Positions 45,320 to 53,770 of a stretch of DNA of 64,000 nt are shown in pieces. Position 1 is the first letter of the stretch, and each line of letters begins with the position of its first letter. Position numbers and translations under genes: made by a program. This stretch comes from Palleniella intestinalis (GTDB taxonomy: Bacteria; Bacteroidota; Bacteroidia; Bacteroidales; Bacteroidaceae), in contig NZ_JABKKG010000003.1 of the NCBI RefSeq assembly GCF_013166595.1, forward strand, positions 427,846-491,845. Direction: 5' to 3'. A model generated the notes under the pieces. It saw only the letters and a program-made list of their open reading frames with translations, was not told where the DNA came from and made no database searches.

Positions 45320-45465
45320 TCGCTACAGGTTTAGGTTTAAGTTTAATTTGTCTTATATATATAATAAGGCAATAAACCTGTCTGTTCTAAATCAAGTTTA
45401 CTTTTATAAGTTTAGAAGTGCATGTATATATACATGGGTAAACCTAAACCTTAAACTTGATTTGA
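45320..45465. repeat. AT-rich inverted repeat block with AAGTTTA words
   Basis: AGGTTTAGGTTTAAGTTTA (about 45330-45348) is answered by an inverted copy TAAACCTAAACCTTAAACTT (about 45441-45460). Between them AAGTTTA recurs twice more and CATGTATATATACATG (about 45420-45435) is a perfect palindrome. No gene overlaps. It could be a protein-binding region, a mobile-element end or an old origin-like iteron array; nothing nearby decides. Confidence 0.45.
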
Positions 45466-45571
45466 GTCGTTCATCAATACTTCCAACTTTTCTTTTTACC
45501 GAATGATTGTTTATTCTATTATAATAAAGATTCGTCAGAAAATGTGTAATGTGTGTTGCAATGAGACATAT

Positions 45572-45621
45572 AAAACAAGCAGTGTCAAATTATAATAGTT
45601 AAGCTTGACACTGCTTGTTTT
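45572..45621 (-). terminator. Terminator of the RloA/RloB-like operon
   Basis: AAAACAAGCAGTGTCAA and its exact reverse complement TTGACACTGCTTGTTTT flank a 16-nt loop; works in both directions. It lies 40 nt after the RloB-like stop. Confidence 0.85.
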
Positions 45622-45662
45622 TATTTATGTTCATTAAAAACTGATTATCTGTGCTACATTTC

Positions 45663-46424
45663 CTATTTCATATACTCGTAGATGAAAATAGGAAATGAAT
45701 TTAATACAGCTACACTTCTATTAGGTTTTACATGGAGCAAGATTTGCCTCTCGAAGATTGACAACTGATTGATTACAGACTTCTCTGTTGGCATCGTATT
45801 TACTCCGGTTATGAGTAGGTTTGCTTTGCTGACATTCATCTGCTTAAGATATTGCCAGTTGTCTTTCACCTTGATGTACTTCTCTTTGGTCGGTGTTTCG
45901 CCATCTTTGAACAATATGTGGTCGAGACTATTATAAGCCGAAAAATCACGAGCCAGATGTTTGAAATCCTTGCATTGTTCTCTACTTACGACATAGTTGA
46001 CATAATCCGTATCTGGAAGTTCCTTGGTATAGCGAATAGACTCAATCATCGGGTAGTTGATATAGAGTTTTCCGTTCTCGGTTTCGTCGGCAAACAACGC
46101 CAGCATCTCTTCTACTCTTCGATTGATTTCTTCAAGCGAAAGTTGCGAGTTTTGGAAGTCGTAGTCGAAGAAAAGAAATATTTCCGAAATGTCAGAACTT
46201 CTAATGCCGTTCAAGGTGGAATCACCCCTTGTAGCCAAGCGTTCTCGCATGATAGAAACAATATCCCCAGCGTCTTCATATTCCTTAAGCTCATTGTAAA
46301 GATCATATATGTTATTCCTGAAAGAACAAATGATATTGTCATTCACTTTCGGGAAGTAAAGTCTCTCCAATGTTCTATACAAGCGAGGCTCCCGCTCACC
46401 ACCTTCAAAAATAAATAGAATCAT
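45663..46424 (-). CDS. rloB: RloB-like TOPRIM-type protein
   Basis: A 253-aa protein opening MILFIFEGGEREPRLYRTL; the E-G-x-x-x-E-P-x-x-Y pattern and FLFFDYDFQ (Asp pair) match the RloB family, a TOPRIM-like domain partnered with an ATPase. Such pairs are found in defence islands and restriction loci. It overlaps the ATPase gene by 4 nt (46421-46424). Role as the effector nuclease is inferred from family position. Confidence 0.72.
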   Translation of the reverse strand: MILFIFEGGEREPRLYRTLERLYFPKVNDNIICSFRNNIYDLYNELKEYEDAGDIVSIMRERLATRGDSTLNGIRSSDISEIFLFFDYDFQNSQLSLEEINRRVEEMLALFADETENGKLYINYPMIESIRYTKELPDTDYVNYVVSREQCKDFKHLARDFSAYNSLDHILFKDGETPTKEKYIKVKDNWQYLKQMNVSKANLLITGVNTMPTEKSVINQLSIFERQILLHVKPNRSVAVLNSFPIFIYEYMK

Positions 46425-47527
46425 AAGCCAAAAGTTCCGCCTCTATACAGTTTCTCCAAATTATGAGCAAAACGAAGTTCCTTGTCCGTCAAGTCGCAAA
46501 TAGCCTTTATTTCGTTGTTTCTAAGAATAAAGAAGCAATCTGGACGAAGCAAGTCATTGGAAAGAAGGTATGTGTCGTGTGTGGTTACGAAAACTTGGTT
46601 GTTGCCTTCAAACAAACGCTTACAAATCTTATACGAGAGTTCGTGATGATAGAATGCATCAAACTCGTCGATGAATACGAATGAAGCATTGCTCATTTCT
46701 TTAAGCCAGTAGTACTGTAACTCAAGGTTTTTGGTACCAGTAGATGCAACCCATTGGAACGGAATTCTCACGCCATTCATTATGCAGAATAAAATATTGT
46801 CGCCCTGTGTGTTAGGTGCAAACTCATAGTCTTGTCCACTTACTTCTTTCAAGTATGCAGCGAAGTCGCCTGCGAGGTTGTTCTTTATGATATACTCTTC
46901 CACGTTGCTGCCTCCTTCCTTCAAGCCAATAAATTCACGATAATCGAGACTTCTGAAGAATAGCATATTCTCTACGAAATCGCGAAGTTGTAGCAGGGCA
47001 TGATCTTTGGGAAGTGGCACAGAACTCAATAGATAGTTTACTATAGAAATGTTGTTGGCACTATCTTTAAGATTCTGGATGGCAACGGCGGTCAAACCGA
47101 ATTCTTCGGAAATAGCAAGCTCTTCTTTGTCTTTTACGAGAACCTCTTTGTTGTCAATAGTCAGCTTTTCGCTAATAATATCGCCTTTAAGTTCTGATGC
47201 CACTTTACTGTAACTGTATGCAACAACATGGTCGTCGAAATCAAATGTGTAATCGAATTCGACAGGCTCGCTGTGGCATGAAGCACAAGCATAGTTAAGA
47301 TAGTAATCTGGCTTCTTCCACTTGTGAGAAAGATGGTTGGCGATGTCGAATATTGCCAATCCGAAGTTCGACTTACCAGCTCCATTCGGTCCGTAGATAA
47401 TGCCGTTCTTTACAATGCCATTACGTACAGCATCGTTATTGAACGTATAATTACTCGGATGAGACAAGTCCCATTCGATACGATTCTTAAATCCTCTATA
47501 GTTCTTAACTGCAAATTTCGTTAACAT
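46421..47527 (-). CDS. rloA: RloA-like AAA ATPase
   Basis: A 368-aa AAA_15-type ATPase: MLTKFAVKNYRGFKNRIEWD, Walker A YGPNGAGKS (residues 45-53), Walker B in SFVFIDEFDAFYHHELS, and switch histidine in QVFVTTHDTYLLSNDLLRPD. The C-terminus (AHNLEKLYRGGTFG) is a usual end for RloA-like proteins. With the overlapping RloB-like gene it forms a probable phage-defence or tRNA-targeting pair. Promoter at 47558-47565. Distinct in sequence from the ATPase at 37-38 kb. Confidence 0.78.
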   Translation of the reverse strand: MLTKFAVKNYRGFKNRIEWDLSHPSNYTFNNDAVRNGIVKNGIIYGPNGAGKSNFGLAIFDIANHLSHKWKKPDYYLNYACASCHSEPVEFDYTFDFDDHVVAYSYSKVASELKGDIISEKLTIDNKEVLVKDKEELAISEEFGLTAVAIQNLKDSANNISIVNYLLSSVPLPKDHALLQLRDFVENMLFFRSLDYREFIGLKEGGSNVEEYIIKNNLAGDFAAYLKEVSGQDYEFAPNTQGDNILFCIMNGVRIPFQWVASTGTKNLELQYYWLKEMSNASFVFIDEFDAFYHHELSYKICKRLFEGNNQVFVTTHDTYLLSNDLLRPDCFFILRNNEIKAICDLTDKELRFAHNLEKLYRGGTFGL

Positions 47528-47557
47528 GACAATATTTATTAGTGAATATTTTGGCTA

Positions 47558-47565
47558 CAAAGGTA
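47558..47565 (-). promoter_or_regulatory. -7 box of the RloA/RloB-like operon
   Basis: TACCTTTG on the minus strand, about 31 nt upstream of the ATPase start. The rest of the gap 47566-47875 is AT-rich and I see nothing else in it. Confidence 0.6.
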
Positions 47566-47875
47566 CAAAAAAATAGCGTATCCGTAAATAAATTACGGCA
47601 CATATTGCCGTTTACTGCAATTATTTAACAATTTACATTGGTTTACAACTGGATAATGTCTAAAAAATACGCCAAAGTCAACTTTGAAATTTCTGAAAGA
47701 TACATCAATTAAAAGAGATAAAAAACAGAAAGATTCTCTATGAGCATACTGATTGGGGACACACATGGCGTTGTCTATCTTCACATTATAGTGTATTTTT
47801 CTAATCCTTCTATTGTTTTTCAGACGAAAGAACTATTGCTCGGCAAAATTGATGTAAACATCATTCTGCTCTCGC

Positions 47876-48847
47876 CTAACCGTTCCATTCTGTTTCATTA
47901 ATTAAACGTTCAACTTCGCCTTCCACTCGTGGGTCTTCGTCCTCACGTAGAGAAATGGCCAAAGATAATCTGTCCACCCATTCTGTTTTTGCTCCTATTG
48001 CGGTGACAGGTGGGTATTTCCATGCTTCAATCATAATGTTGCCATCAAATTCGTTTGGGCACACCAAAATTCCAGATGATTTGAATTCCCGTAGTTGTTT
48101 GACAGGTACCATGACCATTCTTTCCGAATCAGGATTCAGCCATGTGTAATGTGCAAGGGCGTTGATGCCACATACGGGGAAATGGTCGTCAGAAAGCATG
48201 TCGTCACAGTAAATGCGTTCTTCCACAGGATTAACGAGGAACGACTGGGCTTGCTTCCACAGTTCCATTCCTTTCTTGGCAAAGTGAATAACCTTCCGCT
48301 TAGAGCCTCTAGATACTTTTTCGCACAGCCCCAAGTCTTCGAGGCAAGTAATACCAAGTGTAATGCTTGCATATGAATACGGAATTTTGTCCTCAATATC
48401 ACGTGCTGCCAATCCTTCGATACTCTCTATCTGTAGATGATAGAGCAGCAGGTACTGTGCGACAGGCGTTAAAACCTTAGCTTGTTTGGTTTTACGAATG
48501 CGCTCATTAGCAAGAAGCATTGGCAAATGGACGTATTTGTCAGATACAACGAAATACACGTCTTTATCGATTAGTCTCTGCCGTTCATAGGCTGGACAAG
48601 TTGACAACAAAAAGACGGTTGGAAGCTGGAATAACGAAGTAAGGTTGTTTGCAGTAACAGACAAGCTGCGTGGGGTAGCTACTTTATCTTTAGGTTCTGC
48701 GAATAGCAATGGCATACCATGAAACTCTCCATCGAAGAACTTGTACGACAACATTTCTCCGATAGTAACACCTTTCATCTGCACCTTGCTTCGTTCATGC
48801 AGCTGTATAGGTCTTCCTAATATGGTTATCTCTTTCATTTTAACCAT
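47876..48847 (-). CDS. Winged-helix protein, AbiEi-like paralogue without adjacent toxin
   Basis: A 323-aa protein related to the one at 50604-51566. Shared features are VFLLSTCPAYERQRLIDKDV / VNFIVPDKLVFVPSLLIV, the HTH core VAQYLLLYHLQIESIEGLAARDIEDKIPYSYASI (in two parts), then ELWKQAQSFLVNPVEERIYCDD and the C-terminal EAWKYPPV. The fold suggests a MarR/AbiEi-like winged helix with a C-terminal domain. No nucleotidyltransferase follows it, so it is either an orphan antitoxin, a regulator, or a remnant of a second copy of the system at 49-51.5 kb. Confidence 0.55.
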   Translation of the reverse strand: MVKMKEITILGRPIQLHERSKVQMKGVTIGEMLSYKFFDGEFHGMPLLFAEPKDKVATPRSLSVTANNLTSLFQLPTVFLLSTCPAYERQRLIDKDVYFVVSDKYVHLPMLLANERIRKTKQAKVLTPVAQYLLLYHLQIESIEGLAARDIEDKIPYSYASITLGITCLEDLGLCEKVSRGSKRKVIHFAKKGMELWKQAQSFLVNPVEERIYCDDMLSDDHFPVCGINALAHYTWLNPDSERMVMVPVKQLREFKSSGILVCPNEFDGNIMIEAWKYPPVTAIGAKTEWVDRLSLAISLREDEDPRVEGEVERLINETEWNG

Positions 48848-49024
48848 TATGCTTTATTTTAATACACCATTAAAACGATGCAGATGTATTTACAATAATT
48901 TGAGAAAACTAATGTTTTGGGGACAAAGAAAATTGTGCTGACAATCAAGTTTACCCATTCCCATACGTTTCTACTCCACCAAATAGACTTGCAGTCTACT
49001 TATCTTTTTTCTTTGACTGAAAAA

Positions 49025-49846
49025 TTAAGGAGTAAGCTCAATCAACTCCATTATATCTAACATTTTAAATAGAACACCGTTGATGGTAGAATGCCAACTT
49101 TGATGAAAATGCCCATAAAACCAATGAGTAATCGTATTGCAATCTGTTTTTATGGCTTCGTATATTGCATCCATTGTTTCGCGTTCATTCTGCACATCAG
49201 CCAATAAACAATCATCCCTTAATGCCCATAGCTGCAGTTCTTTTTTATCTTGCAGTTCGCAGAACGTTGGTGCTGTATGAGTGACGACCGTGTCAATTTT
49301 GTACAGAGAGGTAATTTCAGATAAAACCTTCTCATTAAAGACAGGAGCTTCATCCTGCCAATAGTTATTGGTTGTAAAAGAGTTGTCCGCTATAGTTCTG
49401 TCATCATACCCATGCATCTTACTTTTACCATACTCCCAGGACTCTTTCCTTGATTGACGGTCGATAGATATTGCTCCACCAACACAGAGTATGGTGTGTC
49501 CATTGGCCTTAACTACAGAGTAGTCAGGAATAGCGATAAATCGTTTGTGGCAGAAAGCCTTGCCTTCAAAATATGCAGGATTGTCGTGATTGCCACGTAT
49601 GAAAAGGAACCAATTGTTGAATTTGGCTACTCGTTCGATGTTGCGTTTAACTATGTTTTCATAATACCCCTTTCTTTCAAAGCCGAATCCACAATCTCCG
49701 GCTACAATGATCAGAGTGTCTTTCATCTGATATTGTATGCACACTTTATTCACGAGGAGATTAAAGTCCCCGTGAATATCTCCACATATGGCAACATTGC
49801 GGCACTTTGGGAAATCATAAATATTGGGATATGTAACAGTATTCAT
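49025..49846 (-). CDS. Calcineurin-like metallophosphoesterase
   Basis: A 273-aa cytoplasmic phosphoesterase. Metal-binding motifs are all present: CGDIHGDFN (about 21-29), VAGDCGFGF, FIRGNHDNPAYF, VVTHTAPTF and YGHFHQSW. It overlaps the nucleotidyltransferase gene by 4 nt (49843-49846), so it is the third gene of one operon. Such enzymes hydrolyse phosphate mono- or diesters, including nucleotides. In this setting it could reverse or limit the neighbour's nucleotide transfer, or add a nuclease activity; that is inference. Confidence 0.82.
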   Translation of the reverse strand: MNTVTYPNIYDFPKCRNVAICGDIHGDFNLLVNKVCIQYQMKDTLIIVAGDCGFGFERKGYYENIVKRNIERVAKFNNWFLFIRGNHDNPAYFEGKAFCHKRFIAIPDYSVVKANGHTILCVGGAISIDRQSRKESWEYGKSKMHGYDDRTIADNSFTTNNYWQDEAPVFNEKVLSEITSLYKIDTVVTHTAPTFCELQDKKELQLWALRDDCLLADVQNERETMDAIYEAIKTDCNTITHWFYGHFHQSWHSTINGVLFKMLDIMELIELTP

Positions 49847-50610
49847 CTCAGAAAAGCAGTATTGATAAGTTCAAGGAGTCGTTCGGCATCCAAGCCTCTA
49901 AGCCCTGCGTTTTTGAAGAAATCGGAATTTGGAAGTTCTCCTACTCTTTGATAAAAGTCATTCATATCGTTTTTCAATTTTTCAGGGAGTGTAAAATGAG
50001 AATCCTGCGGCAGCATAGCAATGAGTCTAAAAACATCTTTCTTATGCTTCTCAATGTCTCGACTATCTACCTGTTCGCCTTCTGCTTTTCTATCCAACAT
50101 CTCTGTATATGCTTTAGCTTTCAAACAAATTAGAGCTTCAGGACTAGCTACATGGATGTCGTCAATATTTCTGCTATGCTCAATCGTGAATGCATAGTAG
50201 TCGTCATCCATTAGAATTGCAGACAGACTGGAGAGGTCTTCTCCAACACTTATCGGCTCTATATGTGCATCTGGCGGAAGGTTTAGAATGCCTGTATTTC
50301 TTGCAAAAAGCTCTATTTGCTTCGGGTAAGTCTTGTCTTGAGGGTTGGTAAAACGATAATATTCGTGTTTGAATTCGTTTTCACCTTTGCTTCGGTGACC
50401 ATAATTGGCTGCTTTGATAAAATTCCACAAACGTAATCCAAAATCAGGTGTAAGAGCTTCAACAACAAGTACAAGGTCAAGATCCTTTGTTGCACGAGGA
50501 TTCATATCAAGTTCTTCTTCAAGCAGATTGCACGCAGCCCCACCTATTAGCACATATTTGTCTTTATAATCATTGAAGTATTCCTTCCAGCGTTCAATTC
50601 CAGTTACCAT
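49843..50610 (-). CDS. AbiEii/MenT-like nucleotidyltransferase (putative toxin)
   Basis: A 255-aa protein with the nucleotidyltransferase signature: VLIGGAACNLL (GG at 23-24) and RATKDLDLVLVV (D43, D45 as metal ligands). FTIEHSRNIDDIHVASPEALICLKAKAY is the typical third-Asp/helical region of AbiEii-like proteins. AbiEii/MenT toxins add nucleotides to tRNA or other targets and stop growth, usually with an AbiEi-type winged-helix antitoxin encoded upstream, which is exactly the arrangement here (7-nt overlap). The third gene, a phosphoesterase, is not part of standard AbiE. Toxin role inferred. Confidence 0.75.
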   Translation of the reverse strand: MVTGIERWKEYFNDYKDKYVLIGGAACNLLEEELDMNPRATKDLDLVLVVEALTPDFGLRLWNFIKAANYGHRSKGENEFKHEYYRFTNPQDKTYPKQIELFARNTGILNLPPDAHIEPISVGEDLSSLSAILMDDDYYAFTIEHSRNIDDIHVASPEALICLKAKAYTEMLDRKAEGEQVDSRDIEKHKKDVFRLIAMLPQDSHFTLPEKLKNDMNDFYQRVGELPNSDFFKNAGLRGLDAERLLELINTAFLR

Positions 50611-51566
50611 TTCATTTCTTCAATTAAAGTATCACATTCTAATTGTATTCTTTCATCATCGCTTTCTTTCATGCACAGATAAAGCGAAAGTTTGTCAACT
50701 ATTCCGTTTTCTGACAACAACGTCGGAGAATATTTCCATACTTCAACTTTTATATCCCCGTATTGTTTGCTCATTATTGCGGCATTCTCTTTGGCTGTCA
50801 CTTTGTCGATTGCAAGAACTGGGGTTGTTGGCTCAGCAAGCATGGTATAATGTCCCATTGCTGTTTCACCAGACATCAAACTTCCTATCGGTTTTATGTC
50901 AGTGAAAAGAATGCGCTCTATAGGAGACGACATCAACGGAAGGGATTTATTCCATAATTCCATCTTGTTCAATATTATTTGGACAGATTTCTGTTTGCCT
51001 CCAATAAGTGTAATTATATTATTGGTTTCAAGCCACCTTAGAGCGACATTAATTGTTGGGTACGCTAAACCTACAAGCTCTGCTATTTCTGAAGTATTCA
51101 AGCCATCAATCGTACTCTTTTCTAGATGATAGAGTACAAGCATCTGAGCAACAGGGGGCATTTTATTAGGCATCACCTTAGACTTGTTCCTCATTTTGCG
51201 CAGCACAATGAGAAGACTAGGAACGAAAACAAGTTTATCTGGCACAATGAAATTAACTTTGGCATGAGTTAGCCTAGATAGATTGTATGATGCAACTGAC
51301 TCAAGAGCAAATACAACAGGATGGTGGAATACCCCCATCATCTTTGTCTGATGTTTGGACAACTGCATCGGAGAAATGTTATCAAACTCAGTGGGCACCG
51401 CTATGGTAACTATCGTCTCCATAAACTCAATATCATAAAGAGTATAGCAGCAAGCAATTGCTAAAGGAAGTTTACTATCATTCTTTTTTTCATGAATAAA
51501 CATCCTTATTTCACTACCTGTCAGTTCGGCAAGAAAATCTATTACCTTGTTAATATTATATTTCAT
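50604..51566 (-). CDS. AbiEi-like winged-helix protein (putative antitoxin/regulator)
   Basis: A 320-aa protein. Residues about 140-200 form a winged helix (VAQMLVLYHLEKSTI, TSEIAELVGLAYPTINVALR, WLETNNIITLIGG), with flanking alpha/beta regions that match the paralogue at 47876-48847. In AbiE-type systems the upstream protein represses the operon and counters the toxin. The promoter lies at 51599-51606 and the coding region overlaps the nucleotidyltransferase gene by 7 nt. Family assignment rests on HTH plus gene order, not on a clear motif. Confidence 0.55.
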   Translation of the reverse strand: MKYNINKVIDFLAELTGSEIRMFIHEKKNDSKLPLAIACCYTLYDIEFMETIVTIAVPTEFDNISPMQLSKHQTKMMGVFHHPVVFALESVASYNLSRLTHAKVNFIVPDKLVFVPSLLIVLRKMRNKSKVMPNKMPPVAQMLVLYHLEKSTIDGLNTSEIAELVGLAYPTINVALRWLETNNIITLIGGKQKSVQIILNKMELWNKSLPLMSSPIERILFTDIKPIGSLMSGETAMGHYTMLAEPTTPVLAIDKVTAKENAAIMSKQYGDIKVEVWKYSPTLLSENGIVDKLSLYLCMKESDDERIQLECDTLIEEMKW

Positions 51567-51598
51567 ATTGCATATTATATCAATAGAGATATTTCATG

Positions 51599-51606
51599 CA
51601 AAAGTA
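51599..51606 (-). promoter_or_regulatory. -7 box of the winged-helix/NTase/phosphoesterase operon
   Basis: TACTTTTG on the minus strand, about 33 nt upstream of the first start codon. Confidence 0.55.
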
Positions 51607-51609
51607 CAT

Positions 51610-52073
51610 ATAATAACTTAATTAACCAAACCTTTTCAATGAAAAGCACTCGACAATTATTTGATTTTATGGATTTACATATACTTTGCAATCTAATTTC
51701 AAATATTTTCTCATGAATGAGCAAATGATGTTACCATCCTCCTTTGAGGATAACATTATTGCATTATGACTTTTCACACCTCCGTGTTTCTTCGTAGAAT
51801 GACTCAAACGAAGACAGGGTAATCATGCTTCATAATGCTATGTTGCCATCAACCTTATTACCACTATTCCGAAACTTTATAGTATGATTATTGAAAGATT
51901 ATCATACTTCTTTCATAATCTGTGTTAAGACTGAACTGGTTTTCTGTATGTTTTTTCGTCAATCATATAAAAGTCTGTTCCTTTGCAATGCTTTGGGAAA
52001 ATCTCCTACCTTTTGGAGACTGATTCTGAGTATGATAATAATTAAAGGATAATAAATAAATATCAGATTGAAA
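51610..52073. other. Intergenic region before the tra operon
   Basis: No gene seen in about 460 bp. A -7-like TTCCTTTG at 51978-51985 probably starts the tra transcript, about 80 nt before the first ATG; AATTAAAGGATAATA just before it may be a ribosome-entry stretch. Nothing else supportable. Confidence 0.45.
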
Positions 52074-52547
52074 ATGTCAGGATTTGTAATTTTTGTACTC
52101 GTCCTCACCTTTGTCTATGTGGTCTACTTTGCAGTAATGATCACATTAGACCTACATGGTAAGAAGGATGAAAAGAATTCGGAAGAAGAAACCTATGATG
52201 TCGGTGATATGACCAACGAGGAACAGCCTGTTGCAATCGAAGAGAGCAACGACAATTCTGACGAAGGTGATATGACCTTTACCGAACAAATCACAGACGA
52301 TGGGCTAAGGGTTGTTAACCCAACTAGGAATATAGCTCCCCACTTTTCTTTTACCGAAGAACCAACAATGACAGAACAGTCACCATCAACGACCAGCGAA
52401 GAACTCAATGAGAGGAATGATGAAATGATGGAGCATATAGACCCTGCCCATCAATACAGTTTCTATTCAGATGAGTTCATGCAAAGTCTCAACGATAAGC
52501 ACAACACCCGAAAAATAGAAAAGAAGAATGCCAGAGATAAATTGTAA
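52074..52547 (+). CDS. Conjugative-transposon small membrane protein (TraD-position)
   Basis: 157 aa from ATG 52074 (a TTG at 52068 is an alternative). One N-terminal membrane helix (MSGFVIFVLVLTFVYVVYFA, residues 1-25) is followed by an acidic, low-complexity cytoplasmic or periplasmic tail with a repeated GDMTxxEQ motif (VGDMTNEEQ, EGDMTFTEQ). In Bacteroidales conjugative transposons a protein of this size stands just before traE. It overlaps the next ORF by 20 nt. No conserved domain recognised. Confidence 0.5.
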   Translation: MSGFVIFVLVLTFVYVVYFAVMITLDLHGKKDEKNSEEETYDVGDMTNEEQPVAIEESNDNSDEGDMTFTEQITDDGLRVVNPTRNIAPHFSFTEEPTMTEQSPSTTSEELNERNDEMMEHIDPAHQYSFYSDEFMQSLNDKHNTRKIEKKNARDKL

Positions 52548-52881
52548 AAAGAATCATTTGTTTGCCATAATGCTAACATGTGCCATGCTCTTCCAGCCAA
52601 TGTTGGCATCTGCCAAGTGTGGCGGTGTCGATTACAGCTGGGGAGCAGACGCACTGAGCTATGCTCATGATTTTACGGTTACAATGATGCTCTATATTGT
52701 CTATCTAGTATATGCCATCGCAGCAATAGTAGCCATTATCGGAGCTTTACAAATCTATATAAAGATGAATACTGGCGAAGGTGATGTAACCAAATCCATC
52801 ATGATGCTCATTGGTGCTTGCCTTTTTATGATAGGTGCGACAATCTTGTTCCCTGCATTCTTCGGTTACAACATAGTATAA
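52528..52881 (+). CDS. traE: TraE-like conjugation protein (DUF4134), first copy
   Basis: 117 aa: signal-like N-terminus (FAIMLTCAMLFQPMLASA-KC), then two membrane segments, VTMMLYIVYLVYAIAAIVAIIGAL (in parts) and SIMMLIGACLFMIGATILF, with the loop YIKMNTGEGDVTKS. This pattern fits DUF4134/TraE of Bacteroidales conjugative transposons, thought to be a pilin or channel component like VirB2. A second member follows at 52969. Confidence 0.75.
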   Translation: MPEINCKKNHLFAIMLTCAMLFQPMLASAKCGGVDYSWGADALSYAHDFTVTMMLYIVYLVYAIAAIVAIIGALQIYIKMNTGEGDVTKSIMMLIGACLFMIGATILFPAFFGYNIV

Positions 52882-52968
52882 GGTAAAAAGATTAGGATAA
52901 CAAAACATCTCAACCTGCAGGAGAGATAAACGTATGTAAAATTTCAAGTAAACATCAAAAGAACGCAA

Positions 52969-53325
52969 ATGAAGAAAATCAAATTTTTCGCAAAGAACTT
53001 ATTCAAAGCCAAGCGCATGAAGACGCTCGCAATGCTCCTTCTCTGTGGGACCTTGGCGACCTATGCTCAAAACGCAGCAGGTGACTATACCGCTGGTACA
53101 GATGCCCTTGCAACCGTGACGGAAGAAATCGCCAAGTACATTCCATTCGTCGTTAAACTCTGTTACGCCATTGCTGGTGTTGTTGCCGTAGTGGGCGCTA
53201 TCAGCGTTTACATCGCCATGAACAATGAGGAGCAGGATGTCAAGAAGAAGATTATGATGGTTGTAGGCGCATGTATCTTCCTTGTTGCTGCAGCTCAGGC
53301 TCTGCCTTTGTTCTTCGGTCTCTAA
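52969..53325 (+). CDS. traE: TraE-like conjugation protein (DUF4134), second copy
   Basis: 118 aa; M17 (MKTLAMLLLCGTLATYAQ) may be the true start of the signal peptide. The mature part repeats the TraE layout: ADYTAGTDALATVTEE-like start, KLCYAIAGVVAVVGAISVYIAMN, loop NNEEQDVKK, KIMMVVGACIFLVAAAQALP. It is clearly paralogous to the previous gene and is the more typical DUF4134 of the two. The two could form a heteromeric pilin-like assembly. Confidence 0.8.
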   Translation: MKKIKFFAKNLFKAKRMKTLAMLLLCGTLATYAQNAAGDYTAGTDALATVTEEIAKYIPFVVKLCYAIAGVVAVVGAISVYIAMNNEEQDVKKKIMMVVGACIFLVAAAQALPLFFGL

Positions 53326-53353
53326 TCTATGGTTCAAGCATTAGGAATACATC

Positions 53354-53656
53354 ATGTCAGTAGAAGTAAACGAAAATCAATATGTAAGCTATCCTATGTT
53401 TAAGGGTCTCCAAAAGCCACTTGAATTTATGGGGTTCCAGGGACGTTACATCACCTGGGCAGCATGTGCCGTTGGTGGAGCCATTCTCGGCTTTATCATA
53501 GCATATTGCATCCTTGGTTTTGTAGTAGGTCTCGTGGTTCTTGCTGTTTCTCTCAGCTCTGGAGCTGCCCTTATCTTCTTCAAACAGAAGAAGGGATTGC
53601 ACACAAAGAAGGAGGAGCATGGTGTGTTCATCTATGCTTGTTCGCATAGAATGTAA
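53354..53656 (+). CDS. traF: TraF-like conjugation protein (DUF4133)
   Basis: 100 aa with two membrane helices (WAACAVGGAILGFIIAYCIL and FVVGLVVLAVSLSSGAALIFF) after the start YVSYPMFKGLQKPLEFMGFQG. This is the standard DUF4133/TraF of CTnDOT-like elements, comparable to VirB3. The C-terminus (KKGLHTKKEEHGVFIYACSHRM) is normal. It follows traE by 28 nt. Confidence 0.85.
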   Translation: MSVEVNENQYVSYPMFKGLQKPLEFMGFQGRYITWAACAVGGAILGFIIAYCILGFVVGLVVLAVSLSSGAALIFFKQKKGLHTKKEEHGVFIYACSHRM

Positions 53657-53770
53657 TCAAACAAAATTCAAATGTAAACAAATGAGCAAGTGTGTTGAAA
53701 TCTGAATAGTGTTAATCGGTAGGCTCACCCTCTCGCAAGGATGGGCCTACCTTTATTTATACTTATCAAA

